Position numbers and translations under genes: made by a program. From positions 1-7,399 of the forward strand of contig JAKART010000102.1 of NCBI GenBank assembly GCA_021819255.1: 7,399 nucleotides of DNA, written 5' to 3'. Source of the stretch: Acidobacteriota bacterium. Lineage in GTDB: Bacteria; Acidobacteriota; Terriglobia; Terriglobales; Acidobacteriaceae. The notes under the pieces are model-generated. The model saw nothing but the letters and a program-made list of their open reading frames with translations, searched no databases and was not told where the DNA came from. Shown one piece after another: positions 1 to 6,469 of this stretch (position 1 is the first letter of the stretch; every line of letters begins with the position of its first letter).

Positions 1-1
1 T

Positions 2-1867
2 TCCCGATCTCAATTCGACGGCCTTGCGATCCTGGAGCGGGAGCGCCTTGTAAGGCTTGATGCGGCTTACCTGGGTCCGGACCATGACGACGAGATGGTG
101 GGCCTGATGCCATTCTGCGCCTTCGGCCATGGCGGGGCGGCGCCATCAATTGATACTCCGATGCACGGCCTGGTGGCAGCATCGCATGTAGACCACCTGC
201 ACCCGGACAGTGTTATTGCCTTCGCTGCAGCTGCTGATGGAGAGCGGCTGGTCCAAGAGTGCTTCGGTGGGCGAGTCAGCTGGGTCCCTTGGATCCGGCC
301 GGGTTGGGCCCTCGGACAGCTCATCGCTCAGATTGTGGACTCAAATCCCGACAGCGAGGGTGTAGTGCTGGGCGGGCATGGCCTAACCGCCTGGGGAGCG
401 ACAAGCGAAGAATGCGAAGAGAGGTCGTTGCGCCTCATTTCCCAAGCTTCGGAGTTCATCGCCCGTAACGGGCGAGTGGAGCCATTCGGACGGCTGCGTT
501 CGGACCGAGGACCGTTGGCCGACGCAGAAAGGCGCGCCCGGGCCGCCAGGCTTGCACCCCTGCTTCGAGGTCTGGCATCGACCGATTCTCAGGTGATTGG
601 CCATTTCCGGGATGACGACATAATTCTCGATTTCCTGGCCCGGGAGGCGACAGATCGCCTTGTTCCACTGGGAACCTCATGCCCTGATCATTTCCTACGC
701 ACAAAGATCAGACCCCTGATGCTTGATACGGCTCCTGGAGTACCCTTGGAGGAGGTAGCGGCTCGAAGTCGGGAGCTGCACCGGCAGTATCGAGTGGAAT
801 ACGAGGAATACTACAAGCGCTATGCATCGCCGGAGTCTCCGGCAATGCGTGGGGCTGATCCCGCCATAGTTCTGGTTCCCGGGATCGGCATGTATTCCTT
901 TGGCAAAGATAAAAAAACGGCTCGGATTGCAGGCGAGTTCTATGTGAACGCCATCAACGCAATGCGTGGCGCCGAAGCGATCTCCACCTATGCACCGGTC
1001 TCCGAACATGAAAAGTTTCGCGTTGAGTACTGGGAGCTAGAAGAACGAAAACTAAAACTACAACCAAAGGCAAAACCCCTTACGGGAAAGATTGCACTCG
1101 TTACCGGAGGCGCTTCCGGAATCGGGCGCGCTACCTGCGAGGCGCTGTCCAAAGAAGGCGCTTGCGTGGTCATTGGCGATCTCAATACCGAAGGTGCGAA
1201 AGAGTTGGCCAAACAGCTTGGAGGTCCAGACTCATGCGTAGCAACCCAAGCTGACGTAAGAAGTGAAGAGTCGATTCGAGCCTTAATAGATGCAGGTTGC
1301 ATGGCATTTGGAGGCCTTGACATCGTAGTAAACAATGCTGGGCTGTCTCGTGCTGCACCGCTGTTAGATACATCCTCTGAAGTATGGGATCTTCAGTTCG
1401 ACGTCATGGCTAAAGGTGCATTCCTTGTATCCCGTGAAGCAGCACGCTTGTTCCGCGAGCAGGAATTAGGTGGAGACATTGTCTACATCGTCAGTAAGAA
1501 TGCGGTCGTCGCTGGACCCAAAAACGTGGCCTATTCTTCGGCCAAAGCGGCGCAGGCTCATCAAGTACGGCTCCTCGCAGCGGAACTGGGCGAGTACAAA
1601 GTGAGGGTAAATGGAGTTAATCCTGATGGTGTCGTCCGCGGCTCGGGCATATTTGCCGGAGGTTGGGGGGCCGAGAGGGCGGCAGCGTATGGAGTCGCCG
1701 AGGAAGACCTCGGCCAGTACTACGCCGGGCGAACCGTGCTGAAAAGAGAGGTCCTTCCCGAACACGTCGCGGCAGCGGTGCTTGTTTTGGTGGGCAATTC
1801 TCTCCCGGCTACGACCGGCCTTTTGGTTCCCGTAGACGGTGGGCTTCCCCAGGCGTTTCTCCGATGA
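2..1867 (+). CDS. rhaD: Bifunctional L-rhamnulose-1-phosphate aldolase / L-lactaldehyde dehydrogenase (5' partial)
   Basis: This cytoplasmic fusion enzyme (RhaD, or RhaEW in comparative-genomics papers) should cleave L-rhamnulose-1-phosphate to dihydroxyacetone phosphate and L-lactaldehyde, then oxidise the aldehyde to L-lactate with NAD. The frame is open from base 2, and conserved family sequence continues upstream of the first ATG (95), so that ATG is internal. 621 residues are visible; the family is usually about 680-700, so roughly 60-70 N-terminal residues are missing. The class II aldolase half spans about 2-900. It shows HLH zinc ligands (codons at 194 and 200), the third His in GGHG (377) and SID (146-154) near the expected acidic residue. 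A conserved linker around 880-1060 (PGIGMYSFGKDK) leads to the short-chain dehydrogenase half (about 1079-1867). That half has the nucleotide-binding TGGASGIG (1103-1126), NNAG (1331-1342), catalytic Ser (1493) and YSSAK (Tyr 1532, Lys 1544). All key residues seen are intact. Its stop overlaps the next start (ATGA). Confidence 0.93.
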   Translation, partial: SRSQFDGLAILERERLVRLDAAYLGPDHDDEMVGLMPFCAFGHGGAAPSIDTPMHGLVAASHVDHLHPDSVIAFAAAADGERLVQECFGGRVSWVPWIRPGWALGQLIAQIVDSNPDSEGVVLGGHGLTAWGATSEECEERSLRLISQASEFIARNGRVEPFGRLRSDRGPLADAERRARAARLAPLLRGLASTDSQVIGHFRDDDIILDFLAREATDRLVPLGTSCPDHFLRTKIRPLMLDTAPGVPLEEVAARSRELHRQYRVEYEEYYKRYASPESPAMRGADPAIVLVPGIGMYSFGKDKKTARIAGEFYVNAINAMRGAEAISTYAPVSEHEKFRVEYWELEERKLKLQPKAKPLTGKIALVTGGASGIGRATCEALSKEGACVVIGDLNTEGAKELAKQLGGPDSCVATQADVRSEESIRALIDAGCMAFGGLDIVVNNAGLSRAAPLLDTSSEVWDLQFDVMAKGAFLVSREAARLFREQELGGDIVYIVSKNAVVAGPKNVAYSSAKAAQAHQVRLLAAELGEYKVRVNGVNPDGVVRGSGIFAGGWGAERAAAYGVAEEDLGQYYAGRTVLKREVLPEHVAAAVLVLVGNSLPATTGLLVPVDGGLPQAFLR

Positions 1868-2733
1868 AGACGATCAATCCACTTGGGATCCACGCCGCTG
1901 TCTTTGTTGGTGATCTCAAGCCAGAGAGTTGCGAGATAGCTGCGCGGCGCGCCGCTGGCTGTGGCTTCGACGTACTGGAACTACCCGTTTTCGAGACAGA
2001 GGCCGTCAATCCCGACGAGCTTCGCCTCATTCTCCAAGATCACGGGTTGGTTGGTGTGTGCTCGTTGGGGCTTGATTTCGATGCTGACATCTCGAGCACG
2101 GATTCGGCAATAGTCAGTCGGGGGGAAGCTCGGCTCCGATCGGCAATCGAGGTGGCGGCTGGTCTGGGTGGCTCATTCCTCGGCGGCGTCATCTACAGCG
2201 CGCTTGGGAAGTATGACAGGCCTCCTGAAGCCGCTGGCCGGGATGCCATGGTGTCCTGCCTGCGCAGGCTGGCCATGCAAGCGGCAGACAGGGGGGTGGT
2301 CCTTGGGTTGGAAGCAGTCAATCGGTATGAGTCGAACATTATCAATACGTGTAGGCAAGCTGTCGAAGTGATAGAGGAGGTTGGTCTTCAGAACATAGTT
2401 GTACATCTAGATAGTTATCATGCCAATCTAGAGGAGATATCGTTTGCACAGGCGGTGAGCGACTGCGGCAAACATCTCGGCTATGTCCATATTGGTGAGT
2501 CGCATAGAGGGTATCTTGGGACTGGTTCCGTAGATCTGGATGGTCTGTTTACAGCTCTCCATGGCGCAAACTACGAAGGAAAAATAACCTTCGAGTCATT
2601 TTCACGGGCAGTATTGTCACCGGATTTATCCAACAGGCTCGCCATATGGAGAAACCTATGGACCGACGGGGATGACTTGGCACGGAAGGCGCACGCATAT
2701 ATGTCTGAGCGTCTGAGTGCTGGGCAACATTAG
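1864..2733 (+). CDS. D-tagatose/D-psicose 3-epimerase-like sugar epimerase/isomerase
   Basis: This is a 289-residue TIM-barrel protein of the xylose isomerase-like AP endonuclease-2 superfamily (sugar phosphate isomerase/epimerase, COG1082 type), the usual length for ketose 3-epimerases. The four metal ligands of that group are all present: Glu150 (GLEAVNRYES), Asp183 (VHLDSYH), His209 (VHIGES) and Glu244 (FESF). From memory, Pseudomonas cichorii D-tagatose 3-epimerase uses Glu152, Asp185, His211 and Glu246, a constant offset of two. Substrate-contact positions Glu156, His186 and Arg215 also match. ATG 1864 is chosen because it overlaps the rhaD stop (ATGA) and begins where family similarity begins; the frame stays open upstream to 1663 only inside rhaD. 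Shine-Dalgarno is weak (AGG at 1851), so translation is probably coupled to rhaD. The family supports interconversion of ketohexoses or 6-deoxy-ketohexoses at C3; the actual substrate cannot be read from sequence. It is too short and too different to be the usual RhaI or RhaA rhamnose isomerase. Confidence 0.85.
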   Translation: MKTINPLGIHAAVFVGDLKPESCEIAARRAAGCGFDVLELPVFETEAVNPDELRLILQDHGLVGVCSLGLDFDADISSTDSAIVSRGEARLRSAIEVAAGLGGSFLGGVIYSALGKYDRPPEAAGRDAMVSCLRRLAMQAADRGVVLGLEAVNRYESNIINTCRQAVEVIEEVGLQNIVVHLDSYHANLEEISFAQAVSDCGKHLGYVHIGESHRGYLGTGSVDLDGLFTALHGANYEGKITFESFSRAVLSPDLSNRLAIWRNLWTDGDDLARKAHAYMSERLSAGQH

Positions 2734-2753
2734 CGCAAAAGCGTGATGAACTA

Positions 2754-2759
2754 AAGGAG
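2754..2759 (+). promoter_or_regulatory. Ribosome binding site of the binding-protein gene
   Basis: AAGGAG sits ten bases before ATG 2770, in the only real intergenic gap of the window (2734-2769). It is the strongest Shine-Dalgarno seen here and fits the need for extra binding protein relative to the membrane components. I see no -10/-35 promoter or terminator in the gap, which is too short for much else. Confidence 0.8.
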
Positions 2760-2769
2760 CATTGGTGAA

Positions 2770-2838
2770 ATGAAACTTGCTAAAAAGGCCAGCGGCTTGG
2801 GAGCCGCCTTTACGCTGGCCCTGACTGCTGCGGCATGT
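2770..2838 (+). other. Lipoprotein signal peptide with lipobox
   Basis: This encodes residues 1-23 of the binding protein: MKLAKK, a hydrophobic stretch (about 9-19) and lipobox TAAAC ending in Cys23 (codon 2836-2838), followed by GSSG and a Ser/Gly/Thr-rich tether. It predicts cleavage by signal peptidase II and lipid attachment at Cys23. The long low-complexity tether is typical of Gram-positive, especially actinobacterial, binding lipoproteins. Confidence 0.9.
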
Positions 2839-3807
2839 GGAAGCAGTGGGACGGGGGCTTCGAACTCAAGCAGCACTAGCTCTCCCAGCTCAGGCGCTAC
2901 CTCGGGATATAAGGTTGCATTCGTGCCGAAGCTGGTCGGCATCCCGTACTTCACCGCGATGGACCAAGGGATGAAATCAGCGGCGAAGCGCTTTGGTGGC
3001 CAGGTGATATATGAAGGCCCAACGACCGCGTCGGTGTCGGGTCAGGCGGAGGTTGTGAAGACGCTGATTGCTCAGCATGTGAGCGCAGTAGGTGTATCGG
3101 CTAATAGCCCTACGGCGTTATGTCCGCTCGTCACCAAAGCTGCATCTGCCAATGTGATGTTCTATGCATCTGACTCCAATGTAAGCTGTTCAAATAGCAA
3201 GCTCTGGGTAGAGCAGGCCAGGTCAAAAGCAATTGGTTATGCAGCTGCAGATATTTTGGCCAGTGAAATTCATGGAAGTGGCGACGTTGCAATTGTTTCT
3301 GCAGGGTCTACGGCGACGAACTTGAATACCTGGATTAGCTATATGCAGCAGCGTCTCAAGAAGTACCCCAACCTACACGTGTTGCCTGTCCAGTATGCGG
3401 GTGAGAGCGTCTCTGGTTCGGTCCAGGTAGGGAGCAGGCTGATTGCCGCGTATCCGAACCTCAAAGGGATGATTGGCGTTGCGTCGACGAACGTCCCCGG
3501 GCTGGCCCAAGCCGTGCTGCAGGCTGGAAAGAAGGGCCAGATCGCCGTTACCGGTGAAACAGACCCAAACTCAATCCGGCCTGAGATCCAGAGTGGACTG
3601 GTAAAGAAAGTGGTGCTCTGGAACCCCACTGATCTGGGCTACCTGACCTACTGGGGTGTCTTGCAGGTGCTGGAGCACCACCCGTTCTCGGCGACCAACA
3701 CGGTGCCGGGGCTTCCACAGAAGATTACCTACGATGCAGCGAGGCACATGTTGCTCCTGGGGCCTCCGCTGATCATCGATAAGTCGAACGTCAACCTGAA
3801 CTTTTGA
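2770..3807 (+). CDS. rhaS: Rhamnose-type ABC importer, substrate-binding lipoprotein (LsrB/RhaS family)
   Basis: This 345-residue lipoprotein is anchored outside the membrane and should deliver a sugar to the permeases encoded downstream. Residues 1-23 are a lipoprotein signal peptide (Lys-rich start, hydrophobic core, lipobox TAAAC with Cys23). Residues 24-46 are a Ser/Gly/Thr-rich linker. From about residue 47 it is a periplasmic-binding-protein type 1 fold (Peripla_BP_4 type). Landmarks are VPKLVG (Lys54), EGPTTASVSGQ, SANSPTALCP, SDSN (Asp135), STATN (Asn184) and LWNPTDLGYL (284-293). Overall it resembles LsrB, including the paired cysteines (118 and 140) and the C-terminal segment. However, of the six LsrB autoinducer-2 contacts only the Lys is kept. 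STATN with Asn and LWNP..LGYL are RhaS-like. With RhaD beside it, L-rhamnose or a related deoxy sugar is the best guess. The start is set by the Shine-Dalgarno at 2754 and the signal peptide. Confidence 0.85.
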   Translation: MKLAKKASGLGAAFTLALTAAACGSSGTGASNSSSTSSPSSGATSGYKVAFVPKLVGIPYFTAMDQGMKSAAKRFGGQVIYEGPTTASVSGQAEVVKTLIAQHVSAVGVSANSPTALCPLVTKAASANVMFYASDSNVSCSNSKLWVEQARSKAIGYAAADILASEIHGSGDVAIVSAGSTATNLNTWISYMQQRLKKYPNLHVLPVQYAGESVSGSVQVGSRLIAAYPNLKGMIGVASTNVPGLAQAVLQAGKKGQIAVTGETDPNSIRPEIQSGLVKKVVLWNPTDLGYLTYWGVLQVLEHHPFSATNTVPGLPQKITYDAARHMLLLGPPLIIDKSNVNLNF

Positions 3808-3824
3808 CCTCCGCTAGTGGAACC

Positions 3825-3829
3825 AAGGG
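3825..3829 (+). promoter_or_regulatory. Probable ribosome binding site deciding the ATPase start
   Basis: AAGGG lies seven bases before ATG 3837. It is modest, but the competing TTG at 3804, which overlaps the previous stop, has no Shine-Dalgarno at all. This favours ATG 3837. Confidence 0.45.
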
Positions 3830-3836
3830 CAGTGTT

Positions 3837-5489
3837 ATGAGTGACGGCCTTGGAGGGAAGGGAGCGCCGGAAGGCGCCCCCTTCCTAAGTCTGCAGGGTA
3901 TTAGCAAGTCCTTCGGGGGCGTCAAAGCGCTGAGGGACGTGGACTTTCAGGTATCTGCAGGGCAGATTCATTGCATCGCAGGTGAGAACGGAGCGGGAAA
4001 ATCCACCCTGATCAAGACGATCATGGGAGTACTTCGGCCTGATCAGGGGACGATGCTCGTCGACGGTGAGGCTGTCGAGGTCGAAAGCCCAGCCGCAGCC
4101 CGGTCGCTTGGATTCGCCGCCGTCCACCAGGAGCCGATGGTCTATCCGGAGATGACCGTCTTGGAAAACCTGTTCATGGGAGCCCCGATGCGGAATCGGT
4201 TTGGCTCGCTCGACAGCAGGGCCATGAGGCGACGAGCGGAGCCGGTGCTGGATGAACTCGGGCTCCCCTCCTCCGTGCTGTCCGCTCGGATGAGGGATCT
4301 AAGGCTGGGACATCAACAGCTGGCTCTCATTGCTGAGGCCCTGATTCGAGACGCAAAGCTCCTGATACTGGATGAGCCAACCTCCATTCTGTCAGCAACC
4401 GAGAGCGAGCACCTGTTCGAAATCATGCGCCGGTTGCGGGATTCCGATAGAGCAATCGTCTACATCTCCCACAGGCTGGAGGAGCTGGAGGGACTGGTGG
4501 ATGCCGTAACTGTTCTGACCGACGGCGCGGTCGTGGGGAAAATGCAGGCGGGTGCCATCGACATCGGAGAGTTGCTTCATCTCATTTCCGGGGTACGGAG
4601 CCGAACGTTCGTCAAACATGTCACCACAGCCGCAGAGTTGACGAACAACGAGGTCGTTTTCGAGGTCCGCGGTCTCACTCTCGAGCCGATATACCGAGAC
4701 ATCAGCTGGAAAGTGCGTTCCGGTGAGGTTCTTGGCTTCTATGGACAGGTCGGGTCCGGTCGCACCGAGATGGCGCTGGGAGTGTTCGGTGCGATGCCGC
4801 CAACCTCGGGAACAATTTTGTTGCAAGGCAATGAGGTCTCGCCGTCATCGCCGCGAGGCGCCATCGAACTCGGAATCGGTTACGTGCCCGAGGATCGCAA
4901 GTCGCAGGGGATCTTTGCCAGCCAGTCGATCGCGGTCAATGCGACAGCAGTCATCTTGCGCCGACTGATAGGCCGGTTCCATCAGGTGCGCCGGAGCGCG
5001 CTCTTCGAGGTTGCAAAGCGCTTCCAGGACTCGTTCACGATAAAGCTTCGAGACCTGAGTGACCCGATCACGTCATTGTCTGGAGGAGGACAGCAGAAGG
5101 TGATGCTGGCGCGTTGGCTTGCAGAGCAACCCAAGGCCCTGATCGTGGACGAGCCCACGCGAGGTGTCGATGTCGGAACCAAGGACGAGTTCCACCGGCT
5201 CATCAGGGAAATTGCCCGAGCCGGAACGGCGGTAGTGGTCATTTCTTCAGACCTACCCGAGATCCTGGCAGTCTCGGACCGAATAGTGGTCTTGCGAGAT
5301 GGCAAAGTGGTCAAGGAGATAGCTCGGCCTTCCGAGGTGGCGCCAGAGGAGTTAGTCGGACACGCGGTTGGAACAGTCGGGGAGGGCCAAGTCGCAGATG
5401 GCGACCAAGGCCTCGATTCCGACCAGTACCCCGTATCAGAATCCACAGGCTGGCCAGGAATGGAAAATCAAAAGGAAGTAAACCCGTGA
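3837..5489 (+). CDS. rhaT: Rhamnose-type sugar ABC importer, double ATPase subunit
   Basis: This 550-residue cytoplasmic ATPase of the RbsA/MglA/LsrA/RhaT family has two fused nucleotide-binding domains and powers import through the two permeases that follow. Domain 1 (about 17-255) has Walker A GENGAGKST (49-57), Q-loop Gln98, an atypical signature LRLGHQQ (155-161), Walker B LDEP (Asp179, Glu180) and H-loop His212. Domain 2 (about 270-510) has a degenerate Walker A GQVGSGRT with Arg309 where Lys is expected, an intact signature LSGGGQQ (414-420), Walker B VDEP (Asp438, Glu439) and Ser471 in place of the H-loop His. Asymmetry of this kind is normal in the family. An acidic tail of about 39 residues (512-550) follows the second domain; the family is usually near 500 residues. 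ATG 3837 is chosen because AAGGG precedes it and domain 1 begins about 16 residues later. TTG 3804, which overlaps the previous stop as TTGA, would add 11 residues. The 3' end overlaps the permease start by four bases. Confidence 0.92.
   Translation: MSDGLGGKGAPEGAPFLSLQGISKSFGGVKALRDVDFQVSAGQIHCIAGENGAGKSTLIKTIMGVLRPDQGTMLVDGEAVEVESPAAARSLGFAAVHQEPMVYPEMTVLENLFMGAPMRNRFGSLDSRAMRRRAEPVLDELGLPSSVLSARMRDLRLGHQQLALIAEALIRDAKLLILDEPTSILSATESEHLFEIMRRLRDSDRAIVYISHRLEELEGLVDAVTVLTDGAVVGKMQAGAIDIGELLHLISGVRSRTFVKHVTTAAELTNNEVVFEVRGLTLEPIYRDISWKVRSGEVLGFYGQVGSGRTEMALGVFGAMPPTSGTILLQGNEVSPSSPRGAIELGIGYVPEDRKSQGIFASQSIAVNATAVILRRLIGRFHQVRRSALFEVAKRFQDSFTIKLRDLSDPITSLSGGGQQKVMLARWLAEQPKALIVDEPTRGVDVGTKDEFHRLIREIARAGTAVVVISSDLPEILAVSDRIVVLRDGKVVKEIARPSEVAPEELVGHAVGTVGEGQVADGDQGLDSDQYPVSESTGWPGMENQKEVNP
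5471..5478 (+). promoter_or_regulatory. Ribosome binding site for the GTG start of permease 1
   Basis: AAAGGAAG inside the end of the ATPase gene has its AGGA core (5473-5476) nine bases before GTG 5486. It supports a GTG start overlapping the ATPase stop, over the far-upstream in-frame ATG at 5114 that lies inside the ATPase gene. Confidence 0.7.
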
Positions 5490-6469
5490 CGGCGGTTGCC
5501 GCCGAGGCGGGTCGCGCGCAAAATGCCCGCCGCATCAGTATGAGCATGGGGTATGAATGGAGCCTCGCCCTATTTGAAGTGCTAGGCATAGTCGTCTTGT
5601 CAATGACCACGGCCGGTGCTTTTCTGAGAGTAACGAATTTGAGGGCACTGCTAGTCGATATCGCAACTATCGCGCTCCCTGGCGCAGGCATGACCCTTGT
5701 CATTGCCAGCGCCGGTATCGATGTCTCAATTGGGTCGTTACTCGGTCTAGTGGCGGTTGTGGCAGGGATGCTATTCGAACACAACGTGCCAGTAATCGTG
5801 GTGTTGGGTGTGGCGGCCGTGGTAGGGGGGCTTGGCGGAGTTGTCAACGGGACTCTCATCACGAAACTGCGACTACCGCCCATCATCGTTACGCTAGGAA
5901 TGCTGTCAATTTGGCGTTCCATGGTGTTTGCATTGCTCGGAGGGAACTGGATTTCTAGTATCCCCCTATCGCTCACGTCGTTGACCGTCTTGGACGGACT
6001 CGGATTTCTACCGTATTCGTTTGTGTTTGCAATTGCCGTCGTATTGCTGTTCAGTTACATTTCACGCAAGCGGCATATCGGCAGAGTGATATATGCTATA
6101 GGCAGCAACAATGAGGCTGCTAGAGTCTCTGGATTGCCCGTTCAGCGGGCAATCATGTTCGCCTACTGCTCCCTTGGTGTGCTAACGGCTATCGCCGCAA
6201 TGATGACCCTTGGTCAGAGCACGCTTGTTCAAGCCAATACCGGAAGTGGCTTCGAACTGAGCGTTATTGCTGCGGTAGTTGTCGGAGGTACGAGCATCCT
6301 TGGGGGCACGGGCAGTGTCATGGGGAGCGTGTTGGGCGCAGTGTTGGTCGAACTTGTTCAGGATGCTGTAGTCCTTTACCGTGTCCAACCGTTTTGGCAG
6401 GGCGTCGTGTTGGGGGGGATAATTTTGGTTGCGGTTTCGGTTGGATTGGCCAAGAAGAGCCAGCGATGA
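5486..6469 (+). CDS. rhaP: Rhamnose-type sugar ABC importer, membrane permease 1 (RbsC/AraH family)
   Basis: This 327-residue integral membrane protein of the BPD_transp_2 group (RbsC, AraH, LsrC, RhaP) forms half of the sugar channel. A hydrophilic N-terminus of about 22 residues is followed by roughly eight to ten hydrophobic segments. Family landmarks are GIDVSIGS (77-84), the cytoplasmic coupling-loop motif NEAARVSGLPV (Glu210), which contacts the ATPase, and near the end VVVGGTSILGGTGS. The length is normal. GTG 5486 is chosen because its GTGA overlaps the ATPase stop, a Shine-Dalgarno stands at 5471-5478, and family similarity starts soon after. ATGs at 5540 and 5546 are possible but lack the overlap. 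The frame is also open upstream, but only inside the ATPase gene. Its stop overlaps permease 2. Assignment to P rather than Q rests on gene order in the RhaSTPQ systems. Confidence 0.88.
   Translation: MTAVAAEAGRAQNARRISMSMGYEWSLALFEVLGIVVLSMTTAGAFLRVTNLRALLVDIATIALPGAGMTLVIASAGIDVSIGSLLGLVAVVAGMLFEHNVPVIVVLGVAAVVGGLGGVVNGTLITKLRLPPIIVTLGMLSIWRSMVFALLGGNWISSIPLSLTSLTVLDGLGFLPYSFVFAIAVVLLFSYISRKRHIGRVIYAIGSNNEAARVSGLPVQRAIMFAYCSLGVLTAIAAMMTLGQSTLVQANTGSGFELSVIAAVVVGGTSILGGTGSVMGSVLGAVLVELVQDAVVLYRVQPFWQGVVLGGIILVAVSVGLAKKSQR

Noticed and set aside
911..917. Run of seven A bases in rhaD, considered as a frameshift site
   Set aside because: The conserved protein continues in the same frame on both sides (GKDKKTA), and no alternative product or pairing structure is evident.
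1240..1500. Stretches that look lower in G+C within rhaD, and similar ones in the epimerase and permease 1
   Set aside because: The shifts are mild and occur inside single conserved genes, with no repeats or integrase nearby, so they do not support recent transfer.
1663..1863. Upstream extension of the epimerase frame to an earlier ATG
   Set aside because: The extension would lie inside the conserved end of the dehydrogenase domain and reads as Arg/Gly-rich shadow sequence; family similarity starts just after ATG 1864.
2733..2744. Small hairpin GCGC-AAAA-GCGT in the gap before the binding-protein gene
   Set aside because: The stem is only three G-C/C-G pairs plus one G-U, with no U-tract after it. 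It is too weak to call a terminator or attenuator.
5311..5976. A 221-residue open frame on the minus strand
   Set aside because: It lies antisense to conserved parts of the ATPase and permease 1, its translation is low-complexity (Pro/Ser/Thr/Ala/Arg-rich) without a recognisable domain, and it has no supporting start signals. It is a coding shadow.
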